Source: Monodelphis domestica (Eukaryota > Chordata > Mammalia > Didelphimorphia > Didelphidae). From it: 64,000 bases of DNA. Position 1 is the stretch's first letter. Each line of letters opens with the position of its first letter. The position numbers and the translations under genes were made by a program. The stretch lies in the NCBI RefSeq assembly GCF_027887165.1, contig NC_077231.1:326947674-327011673 (forward strand). The letters are read 5' to 3'. Under the pieces are notes generated by a model. That model was given only the letters and a program-made list of their open reading frames with translations. It was not told the DNA's origin and did no database searches. Below are positions 11,351 to 20,332 of the stretch, in pieces.

Positions 11351-12124
11351 CCTATCTCTCTCCAGTTACCTCGTTGTCCCTTTCCGTGGCTGCTGTCGTC
11401 TTCACCTTCTTGGATTTCTGTTCTCTGAAGACGTGAAGCAGCAGTTCGCCTGCTCAGGGCTGCTTATCTGCCCAGAGGGCCTCTACCAGCTTTCCCATTG
11501 CACAGCCATCTTTCTTCCCTCCTGGCAAGCTCAGGGCAGTGCAGGGTTCGCCTGTTGGCTGCATCGTGGCATTCGTGTCTGGGGGTGGGGTGGAGGCTGC
11601 GTTTACTGGGAGGGCTCTGTCCCTCGTGCTGGCCTCGCGCCACGTCTCCAGGACCCGAGGGAGACGGTGCCCTCTGAGAAGGTGGCTGCTTCTCGTTCTT
11701 TTCTTTCCCATTCACTGGCGCTCCGTGGCATCTCCATTCCCAACTCGTTGGTCTCCCTCTTGTTTCTTTGCTGAGATCCGTCTTTCCCCAGAAGCAGGGA
11801 AGCTGTTCCGTCGCCGGTGCGGGCTGCCCGTGGTCGGGTCTCGGCCCCTGCAAAAGGAAGGGACTGGAATCGACCCAACAGAAGGGTGGCCTTGCCTCGA
11901 TTTCTCTACAAGTTCGGTAACGTATGACCAAAGCCGTGGCTGGCCGTCATCACAAAAGGGAGGCCGGAATCACTGAGAGCCGGGACGACGTCGGTGAGAG
12001 CAGGCCAGGCCGGGGTGGCCGTTTCCTTTCTCTGACAGGATAAAGGAAATGCCAGCGCACAGAAGGGCTGAGCTGAGGGGGCAGCTGGCCCAGGGCTGCC
12101 CCGAGGACTTGGCGAAGCGTGGCA
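11351..12124. other. Unique-looking flank between minisatellite and pseudogene
   Basis: No repeat family or protein recognised. The plus-strand frame entering from the minisatellite continues to 11774 only because no stop occurs. Confidence 0.45.
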
Positions 12125-14035
12125 CACTATTCTTTTTTTTCCCTTCCTGGGGTTTATTTGAATGTTCACGCCCTCGGTTCAAACAGAGCCCAGCAAGGAA
12201 GGCCGGAGGGTCAGGGCGCTCAGGACGGCAAACGCTTTTTGTCTGCCTCCCGGACGTCAACCCCCTCAGGAGTTCTGGGTGAATGTGGTGAGGTGGTGCC
12301 CGCTCAGGGTCTTTGGCCCATCTTCGTTGGGGCTCCATCGAGCTCCTCGTGTGTGGATCTGTTGGATGAGGAAGTCTCGTGGCAGCGGCCGCCTTGGTAT
12401 GTGCAATAGGGGTCACGTCTTTGTCGATGCAGAAGTGCGCCTCGGAGGCTGGCAGGAGCTCTCTGTCCAGGGCAGAGATGCCACTCGTCCACCGTGGCTG
12501 GACACAGAACTCCTGTTCAGTGAGGGCCAAGGAGCCAGGCAGCGGGGCCGCGGGCATGGCGGTACAGAGCGCGGGGCAGCGGGGCCGCGGGCATGGCGGT
12601 ACAGAGCGGGGGGCAGCGGGGCCGCAGGCATGGCGGTACAGAGCGGGGGGCAGCGGGGCCATGGGCATGGCGGTACAGAGCGGGGGGCAGCGGGGCCGCG
12701 GGCATGGCGGTAGAGAGCGGGGGGCAGCGGGGCCGCGGGCATAGCGGTACAGAGTGGGGGGCAGCGGGGCCACGGGCATGGCGGTAGAGAGTGGGGGGCA
12801 GCGGGGCCTGCTGCTGGGCCTTGTCTGCAAACGCCTGCTCGTGGCAGCTGGGGTGCACGGTGTCGTAGTTGGGCACGACGGGCACAGGAACTTGGGGCGG
12901 GAGTAGCTGACGAGCTCCTCACATGCCTGGGCCCTTCTGCATGCGCAGCATCTTGTCCCCGCACTCCTCTCGGAGCTGCAGGTGGAGGCTCTCGTGGATG
13001 CGCGTGGCCACGTGGTCGGGGCAGTGGCCAGCAGGGCGAGCGCTTGCTCATTCTGCTTGTTGATCAGCCCATGTTTGCACGTTGTTCTCCGAGTGCAGAG
13101 CAGGATGTTGGCAAAGGCACGAATGGCGCCCTCGGGCAGGCAAACCCGGCACAGTAATGGGTGGTGACGCGGATACACACTCTTCTTGCTCAACTCCATG
13201 TTCTCCAGCACCGTGACAGCCTGCTGGTTAGGGAGCGGCGCCGGGCGGCCACGTCGGGGAGGGAGTGCCCGCCGTGCCCCCCAGCCACGCTCAGGGTCGC
13301 CTCCACCCATGGAGACCTCCAGCTGCCGGCTGATGGTGGATTTGCCCACAGGGGCATGAAGCACACTGAGGACGCCGCGGACACTCCAGACCTTGGGGAT
13401 CTCCTCATCCGACTGTGGCCATATTGGCTGAATGACTGAAACTGGTGGATGCGTTCATCCATGATGTCCCGCAGCCACTGGGTGGCAGCTCCGGGGGCAG
13501 GTCCGTCAGCCTTGAGGATGTTCTGCAAAGGCTGCAGTGGTGCTAATAGCCCTGGAGCCTCTGTTCCAAGGACGGCCCGCGCTGACTCCGGCAGAGACGT
13601 GGCTGATAAAGCCCCTCACACGGGATCACGCAGGCAGCGTCGGGGCCAGCTCGCGGGGCATTCTTGAGGAACCCTCTGGCCGGCTCGGGCCGGCTCTTCT
13701 CAGAGTCCTGCATCTCCCACACCTTCCAGTCTCTAACGTCGCTGGACGCCCGGCTTGCCTGGAGCTCATTCGCTTTCTGGTCGATGAGGTCGGAGACGGT
13801 TTTATGGAAATATTGGATGAAATCCTCAATGACTTCTGGAATTCCTTGATAGGTCTGCTGCTCCTGCTGTCGTTCATAGGCTGGGTCCTGCTTCGGGTCT
13901 CCTGTGTGCCTGTCATAGTCGCCAGGGTACGCACAGGGATCGTATGCAGCCTCGTTGTCGTGATCCTCAGATGGGTAGGACATGGTGGCGGGTTGGAGTC
14001 ACGGCTCAAGAGAGCGAGTGAGCGAGCGAGCGAGC
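12125..14035 (-). pseudogene. EIF3L: Processed (intronless) EIF3L pseudogene
   Basis: Read on the minus strand from an ATG at 13983, the translation starts MSYPSEDHDNEAAYDPCAYP and follows the translation initiation factor eIF3 subunit L through FIQYFHKTVSDLIDQK, ADGPAP, QFQSFSQY, NRQLEV-like, RAFANILL, INKQNEQ, VVPNYDTVHP, TSGISALD and a C-terminal KMGQRP followed by the stop just left of 12304. The parent gene has many exons; here all parts lie contiguously, so it is a retrocopy. Several frameshifts, internal deletions and an inserted minisatellite break it. The 3' UTR keeps an AATAAA (plus-strand tttatt near 12156-12161), followed 17 or so bases later by an A-tract (plus-strand T-run near 12131-12140), the hallmark of reverse-transcribed mRNA. 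I could not see a convincing target-site duplication. It is old: many CpG-type and GC-raising changes. It is not expected to make a protein. Confidence 0.92.
12538..12808. repeat. 37-bp minisatellite inside the EIF3L pseudogene
   Basis: Seven full units plus a partial eighth start at 12538, 12575, 12612, 12649, 12686, 12723, 12760 and 12797, exactly 37 bases apart. The unit begins ggcagcggggcc and contains ggcatggcggtacagagcgg. In the pseudogene this is the sequence for the parental LKLYTTMPVAKLAG region, so a single ancestral coding segment was duplicated in place. Units differ by a few substitutions (for example tacagag versus tagagag). Confidence 0.95.
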
Positions 14036-14084
14036 AATCAGGCAGCAAGCACCGTCCGGCTGACCAGCCATCCCCAAAAGGCAG

Positions 14085-14830
14085 TTCTTGATGGTTCAAG
14101 GGGCTCTTGGAGGGTGTCGAATGAAGCACCTCGGGGCTCCCTGGCAGGCCCCGTACTGTTCCATCTTTTCACCAGTGACTTGGCCAAGACATAGGGGCCG
14201 TGTGGATCAAATCCCCAGCCAGGCGAGACAGCTGAGCCAGAGGATGGACCGGGATAGAGAAGGATTTGGATCTCCCACCACCTTGACTGGATTCAAAGAA
14301 GGTGAACTGAAGAGGGCAAAGTGTAATGAAGGGTTCCGCTCTCGAAATATGGGACATCCCCTGTGCCAAGTTGGTGGGAGGTAACCAGGCAGGAGTTTGT
14401 TGGCGAGCCAGCAGCCCCTTATGAGTCATGGGCAATCCAGCCACAGGGTCAGCAGGATTGAAGGACGCCCCAACCCGGAGGGAAGAAGTGAGTCCCTCTG
14501 CCTTCTCACCTGGTCAGAGCACATTCCAAACATGGTGCTGAGGTCTGGACTCTGGAGCGGCAGAAGGACATGACTGAGTTAGAGGGGGCCCAAAGAAGGT
14601 AGCCTAGAGGGCGCAGGACACAAGGAGCTGCCCACGGGCACCTCGGAGAAGAGACGTGAAGGCTGCCTGAGGGCTGCCATGGGCAGGGCGGGCTACACTT
14701 GACCCCAGCAGACAGAACAGGGTTAGGCCCAGCAGGGTCAGACTTAGGCTGGACGTCAGGGGAAACTTCGTGACCAAGAGAGCTGCCCCGACATGAGAGG
14801 CTGCCCAGCCAGGTTGCAGGTTGTAAATGT
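14085..14830 (+). mobile_element. CR1/L3-class LINE, 3' part
   Basis: Phrases in CR1/L3 order: ttttcaccagtgacttggcc (FxNDL), ggatcaaatccccagccagg, tggtcagagcacattccaaa (LVRPHLEY-like region), then ggacgtcaggggaaacttcg with agagctgcccc (the LRGNFF-type end). Truncated at its 5' end and heavily diverged. Confidence 0.65.
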
Positions 14831-15440
14831 TAAAAATGAATATTCAATACTCCGAGCATTAGATTTAATAGTATTTGTTAATATTTAACTTGAAGCAAAG
14901 GGAAAGTAAAAGGCTAGAGAAAACCGAGAGAGCTCGCCAGCCTCCCACGTGGAAAAGAGAACGAGGGATGAGTTAGCCACAGATTAAAACCATGCGGGAA
15001 ACAGAAAGGAAAAGGGGGATTTGGGGACGAGGAAAGAATGCTGGGAGCTGAAGTCCAAAGGACACAATTTCCACTTATGCAGGCTTCTGCCTCCACATAA
15101 GGGTGGGTGGCTACTTGCCTCCTAGAGGAAGATGGCTTTGGGGGTGGGGCTAGACAGTCCCCTCCAACCCTTAAGCAGGTGGCTCCGTGACCTGCCCTTG
15201 GCCACAGCGCGCTGGCTGTTCTGCCTACATCCCTTTCTGGATGGTCGCTTGTCACTCCTTTGGTTCCACTCTTCTCCGAGGTGCCCAGACAATCATCTGG
15301 GGCCTTTGTGTGCCTTTATCCCTTTGCAGCACCCAGTCTGTCCATTGGCCTGTCCTTCACTCTTGCCATGCAATGGTCAGCCTTTAAGGGAATGGGAGAA
15401 GGACTCGCAGGCAGGCTAATCTATTCCAATCTAGCCAAGG
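14831..15440. other. Intergenic, partly AT-rich
   Basis: A short AT-rich stretch (14820-14900) follows the LINE. The remainder has no recognisable gene; a CR1-like end near 15150-15175 (ctagacagtcccctccaacc) is too short to call. Confidence 0.4.
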
Positions 15441-15690
15441 CGGCAGCGAGGCGGCAGCGACTCAGTGGATTGGAATGGCGAGCCTGGAGTCAGGAAGGCC
15501 TGCCTACAAATTCACTCTCAGACATCGATTATTAGCTTTGTGACCCTGGGCAAGTCATTTAGCTTCTTCACCTGCAAATGGAGATGATGATAGCATTTTC
15601 CAACTAGAGCTGCTGAGAGTCTTGTCTTGTCTGGAAAGTACTTGGCACAGAGAAGGCCCAGAATAAATGTGACTTCTTTTCCCTGTTCTG
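15441..15690 (+). mobile_element. THER/MIR-like CORE-SINE
   Basis: A tRNA-like head (cgactcagtggattggaatg), gcctggagtcaggaaggcct, tttgtgaccctgggcaagtc, then an MIR/L2-type 3' end (ctggaaagtacttggcacag, aataaatgtgacttc). Nearly full length. Confidence 0.75.
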
Positions 15691-16112
15691 CAGGGATTTA
15701 TGTGGGAAGAAATGGGAAGAGTTGGAGCCAGACTGGGGCAGTCCTTGAATGCCAAGCCAAGGGATCCGGCTCTACCTCGTGGCAGGGGGGAGCTGGGGTT
15801 CTCATCAGGACATCAGCCCTAAAATGGAGGAGGGGCCGGCGCAGTGAGCCTGCCTCCGCCTGGGGAATCCTTGGCTTCACCCAGCAGAGAAGACAGCTGA
15901 AAAGCCAGTGATGGCAACATCAGGAGTCAGGAGGAGTCCAGGGACCCAGAGACCAGACAGCCGCCAGGTGGCGCCTCGAGCCTTGTTTGATTTGTGGGAT
16001 GAGGGAGCCTCCCTGAGGTCATGTCTTAGAACTGCAGCAAATCCCCAATTCCAAAGAGCCTTAAGTAATGCAGCAAAGACATCCTGAAGGATGCCTGAGA
16101 CTAGGAAGCAGG

Positions 16113-16462
16113 GAGGGAGGGAGGGAGGGCAGGGAGGGAGGGAGGGAGGGAGGGAGGGAGGGAGGGAGGGACGGAGGAAGGAAGGAAGGAAGGAAGGAAG
16201 GAAGGAAGGAAGGAAGGAAGGAAGGAAGGAAGGAAGGAAGGAAGGAAGGAAGGAAGGAAGGAAGGAAGGAAGGAAGGAAGGAAGGAAGGAGGGAGGGAGG
16301 GAGGGAGGGAGGAAGGGAGGAAGGGAGGAAGGGAGGAAGGGAGGAAGGGAGGAAGGGAGGAAGGAAGGGAGGAAGGAAGGGAGGGAGGGAGAGAGGGAGG
16401 GAGGGAGGGAGGAAGGGAGGAAGGAAGGAAGGGAGGAAGGAAGGAAGGGAGGGAGGGAGGCC
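16113..16462 (+). repeat. (GGGA)n/(GGAA)n microsatellite
   Basis: About 350 bases of GGGA, GGAA and mixed GGAAGGGA units. A pure GGAA block of about 110 bases runs from roughly 16176 to 16288, flanked by GGGA-rich blocks. The long stop-free frames here ([10 protein letters not shown] on plus, SLPSFLPSFLP on minus) are products of the repeat. Confidence 0.95.
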
Positions 16463-17320
16463 GGCCCAGAGCCAGGAGGAGAGCCAGGCAATGCGGGGTC
16501 AGCATGGCGGAGGACGAGAGGCCCAGCTTTCCTCTTTCAGAAGAACAAACGAGCTCACGATCCACGGCCCGAGCGAGCGTTTGTGGGAGGGAGCTCTCAC
16601 GTGGCCTCCGTCTGACGGATCTGAGTCGAGATCCAGTGACAGAAGCCGACGGGTCCGGGATGAAGAAGTCGGGGCTCGGCATGGCCACTGCTTAGGGGAG
16701 GCCCCTCCAAAGAGCCTTGTGATTCCATCCCCCGGACGGCCCTGGCTAAATCCTAGAAGGGAAGAAGGCGAACGAGGACACGCACGCTGGCGGTGGCGCC
16801 GTGGCCGGGGTCCACACTCGTGCCGGCAGTCGTAAAGCCGCGTGGAGCCAGCAATCCAAGCCTGTGGACTCAGGCTGCCGGGAAGAGGGAAAAGACACCC
16901 CTCCCCCGCCCCCACCACCCAGGAGTCTTTCTCGCAGCACCCTATGGTGGCGAGCAAGCTGGGAAGGGAGGGGACGCCCGGCAGGGGGAGGGGGGCCTGG
17001 ACAGGAGCTGGGGAGAAGTTCTGGAAGGAAGCCTGGGGGCCGCGTGAGATCCTGGACAGGGAGACTTCCTGGCCGACTGGGAAAGCCGCACGCCTGCACG
17101 TCCCTCTTCGGCCTCCCAGGGCCCGCACACATCCGGAGTCCTGCAGTCCCATCCCTCTGCCCTCCTTCCCTTGGCTCTGAGCATTCCCTCGGGCAAAGCT
17201 CAGCCTGTCTGCTGCCTTCCCTGCCTCCCTGAGGGCTCCGCTGACGCCCCTCCCGAGGCCCCACTCCTGGGTGTTTCTCCGTGGCCGTCACTGCACTCGC
17301 GCCGGCCGCTTCCCTCCTTT
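16463..17320. other. GC-rich intergenic, no gene recognised
   Basis: There are several overlapping frames of 100-200 codons on both strands with no family resemblance. The minus-strand ones continue into the microsatellite. Confidence 0.45.
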
Positions 17321-17324
17321 GCGG

Positions 17325-17405
17325 AGGAGCTCCTTGTGAGCAGGGACTGTCCCTCTGAGACGCTCTTAGCGCAGTGCCTGGCACGTAGGGCCTGTTTCAG
17401 AGCAC
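17325..17405 (+). mobile_element. L2/MIR 3'-end fragment
   Basis: ctccttgtgagcagggactg then gcagtgcctggcacgtaggg is the common L2/MIR 3' end. Confidence 0.5.
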
Positions 17406-17514
17406 CTCTTGACCGGCGTTATCGTGGCAGAGAAGTCATCGAGGCCACAGGGAGCGTCCCACGGAGAAGATGCCACGTTCCTTTGTGGCAGGTCTCACTA
17501 ACGTGGTCACAAGC

Positions 17515-17632
17515 ATATTGTCCCCATTTCACAGATGAGGGAATGGAGACGTGCTCAAGGTCCCATGCCTGGGAATCATGTGAAGCAGGATTCGAACATA
17601 GGTCTTCAGGGCCAGACTTCTGTAGCCTCTGT
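17515..17632 (-). mobile_element. MIR-class SINE
   Basis: Plus-strand order ccccatttcacagatgaggg, aggattcgaacataggtctt is the reverse complement of a MIR/THER core. Confidence 0.65.
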
Positions 17633-17639
17633 GTCTGAG

Positions 17640-18440
17640 AAGCAGAAGGAACCTCCCTGACCACTCCTTCGGTGCCCACCACACAAAAGGCCCCCCCAAG
17701 TGAAAGACTGGCTGGCGTCCTCCTCTGCTCGTGGTGAGCACGGCCTCCATCAGTCTCTGCAGTGACCTGCACCTCCTATTCGATTTGGGATTTCCTGTTT
17801 CTCCCCCCAGGGTGCCAAGAGAAGTGCTGGTGCTTAATGGGGAGCTTTTATTTCAGAGGAGCAAAGGCCAGCTGTGTCCTTGCTGCTGTAGCGGCACCCA
17901 CAGGAGATGCATGTTCAGGCTTCCGAGCTCCAAGAGCTCAGGAAGGAGATGGCCAAAGGCCCCGCGCACCCCCCGGGGGGTGCCTGCCCTCTCCGCCCTC
18001 CTGCTGCAGAGGAAGGACCTGGGAGGCGCCTCCTACGGAAGACGCTCCAACTCCCTCCTCCGAGCCTCTGCCCCCAGCCACCATATTGGCAAAGAGGAAA
18101 GGACGCCCCCCTTCGGAGACTGTCTGCCTTAGTTTCCCCATTTTACAAGTGGGGGCAAAAATGGCCCCATCTGGGGTTGTTGTCGAGGTCCCAGGGAATC
18201 CCGCATGGAGCCTTCCGCACGCCTACAGCCGAACTCGCCGACACCAGCCATCGCCGTCCTCGGCACTGTGTCGTCCGTACTGCCATCTTCTCGAGCCTCG
18301 TGTGGCCGGCCTCACGCGTGGGGAAGCTGCACCTCACTGGCCCCTTTGGCCTTTCCTGCTGACAAGACGCTTTCGTGAGAACTCTTGGCCTCTGGAGAAA
18401 GCTGGAGCCCCTTTGAGCCTCTCGTGAACCTGCCACGGAG
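17640..18440. other. Intergenic; one short MIR piece
   Basis: Only tgccttagtttccccatttt (near 18127-18146) is recognisable as MIR. The plus-strand frame from 17762 to 18427 (221 codons) has no recognisable domain. Confidence 0.4.
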
Positions 18441-18444
18441 GTGC

Positions 18445-18562
18445 TGGTTTCATCCTCCTGCTACAGGTGAGGAAAATGAGGCGCCCCAGCTGGTAAATGT
18501 CTGAGGCTGGATTTGAACCCTGGGCTTCTGACTCCGAGCCTGGCATTCTACCTGCTATTTCT
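18445..18562 (-). mobile_element. MIR-class SINE
   Basis: Plus-strand aggtgaggaaaatgaggcgc, ctgaggctggatttgaaccc and a terminal cattctacctgctat read as a reversed MIR. Confidence 0.65.
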
Positions 18563-19143
18563 CTTTGCATTTTCCCCAGCAAGCAGAACACTCCCAGTGC
18601 CTCCAGCCAGCCAGTCAGGCCCTCTCCCTGCCTGCCAAGCGCCTCGGTGGCAGAGAGATGCTGCAGCCCCCAAACACGGAGACGGAATCCATCCTGATCC
18701 CCCAGAGTGGTGATGGCCGGGGGGCACCCAGGACTTGAACAGCCATCACATGAGTTGCTCTTTGGTCTTGGTGGTGCCACCTTTGTCTCCTCTGCAGTGC
18801 CTCATGCTTCCCCTCGCGCTCCCCAGGCAGTGACAGAGGCTCTCGTTGGAGCCTCATTTAGGCTGACTGGTTAACCGATCGTCATCTGCTGCTCAGAAAA
18901 CACAGAGCGAGCTCGACCGGCCCAGCCGAGGCCCCTCAGAAGATCCCCAGCATGGCTTTGGTGGGAAGGGCAGGGAGCCTGGGTGCTTGTTCCCCTCTGC
19001 CAGCCTGGGATGAGTGCGGGCTGAAGAGCTGGCCTTGGGCTCAGCTCTCAGTCTTCCCAAAGTATTCTAGTGAGACCATTCCTGGGGCCTCCTGCTCAGA
19101 GTTGTGCCCAGCAGCTGAGTTCTGGCCCCAAGGGGCTCTGTGG

Positions 19144-19824
19144 TGTTAAGGTAAAATTAGGGTTGTTGACTGAATCAGTGGTCACCAGGGATCTAAATTC
19201 AATCCCAATAAAACACTCAAGTCAGTTTGGGATTTTTATGGTGGTTTAATTACAAGAGAAGGAAGAAATTAAGAAGAGAAAGAGAGAGAGAAAAGGGTAT
19301 AAGATCTCTCCAGCCCAGCCTAAGCCAAGGGAAGTTCAGAGGCTTCAGCCAGGGGGCCTTCCCAGAAGATTAAATCTAGCTCAGCTTCCAGCCACAAGGC
19401 CTCCTCCAAGATGAGGGGCTTCCTCGGAGCATAGTGCTATAGAAGGTCGGGGAAAGGGGGAGTCAGCCCTAACCACTCACCAAGGCCGCTCAGAGAAGAC
19501 GCCTCACCTAAGCCACGCTGCAGAGCCAAACACTGCCCAGAGCTCTCAACACAGCAGAGAGAGAGCGCGTGCGAGCTCACAGGAAGTGGCACGAAATATA
19601 TAGCCGGTTTTACATCACTTCCCTGCGTCTCACATGTACCAATGGTGGCTTAAGCTTGGCTTAGGACAGCCCAGGGGTGAGTCAGTTGTTTCTGATGTGT
19701 CACTTGCTAGCACATGCTCGTCATGGGCCACCCTCCTCACACTTAATCCTTAGGTGGGGGTGTAGACATTCCTGGTTGCTAGAATTCTCAAGACCAAACA
19801 GGGAGAGTCCATCTAAAATTCACA
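19144..19824 (-). mobile_element. Solo LTR, endogenous retrovirus fossil (class I-like), copy A
   Basis: On the minus strand the element starts TGTGAATTTTAG and ends CCTTAACA (TG...CA ends), with a polyadenylation-type aataaa inside. It aligns in outline with the plus-strand copy at 36797-37488: shared gaattctagcaaccagga, tacatgtgagacacaggaag-like and ttaatcttctgggaag blocks. Four-base flanks are gtgg/gcgg, a probable 4-bp target-site duplication with one change. No internal retroviral genes are seen beside it, so it is a solo LTR. It is an old, non-coding fossil. Confidence 0.82.
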
Positions 19825-20194
19825 GCGGAGAGCCCAGGGGCTGTACCCAAAGGGCCACGGGTCACCCACGCTGCTGGGCCCCATCGGTTTGGGCTGTGAT
19901 TGGGCAGGAATGGGCTCAGAATGCTGCTGGTGGAGCGGCAAGAAGCCTGGAGCAGCAGGTGGCGGGTCCTCACTGGTCCTGGCCTCACTCCCTGACACAA
20001 TCCTGGCTGCCATCAGCCTGATGCTTTCAGAGAAACGGAAGCACCTTTGTGGGGGGACAACTGGGCCCAGATTCAGAGAGCTGCTCTCGCCCTCGGGTCC
20101 CCCCCTCCATCTCAGACTGCACTCGTCTCCTCTTCCACTGACGCCCAATTGTCTTTGGGCTCATGGGCCGAGAACCTCCCTGGGCCACCCCTTC

Positions 20195-20332
20195 ATCTGA
20201 CGATGGGGAAGCTGAGTCGGAGGAGGTGAAAGAACCGGCCTGGGCTGCTTTGGTAAGGCCATCAGAGGTGGGATTCGAATGCAGGCCTTGAACTCTAGAG
20301 CCAGTGTTTTTCCTACTGCCCTAGGCTATGCC
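20195..20332 (-). mobile_element. MIR-class SINE
   Basis: Plus-strand ctgacgatggggaagctgag, ggtgggattcgaatgcaggc and a ttttcctactgccctagg end fit a reversed MIR/THER copy. Confidence 0.65.

Noticed and set aside
9122-11774. Reading frames of 613-768 codons on plus and 481-528 on minus
   Set aside because: They run through the stop-free 26-bp/hexamer minisatellite in every frame; peptide patterns only mirror the repeat.
12162-12787. Plus-strand Gly/Ala/Arg-rich (collagen-like) frames
   Set aside because: They are the antisense of the EIF3L pseudogene minisatellite.
12125-14035. A functional EIF3L gene
   Set aside because: Intronless, followed by an A-tract, frame broken in several places and interrupted by a VNTR.
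16068-16835. Glu/Gly/Arg-rich (plus) and Ser/Leu/Pro-rich (minus) proteins
   Set aside because: Translation of the GGGA/GGAA microsatellite.
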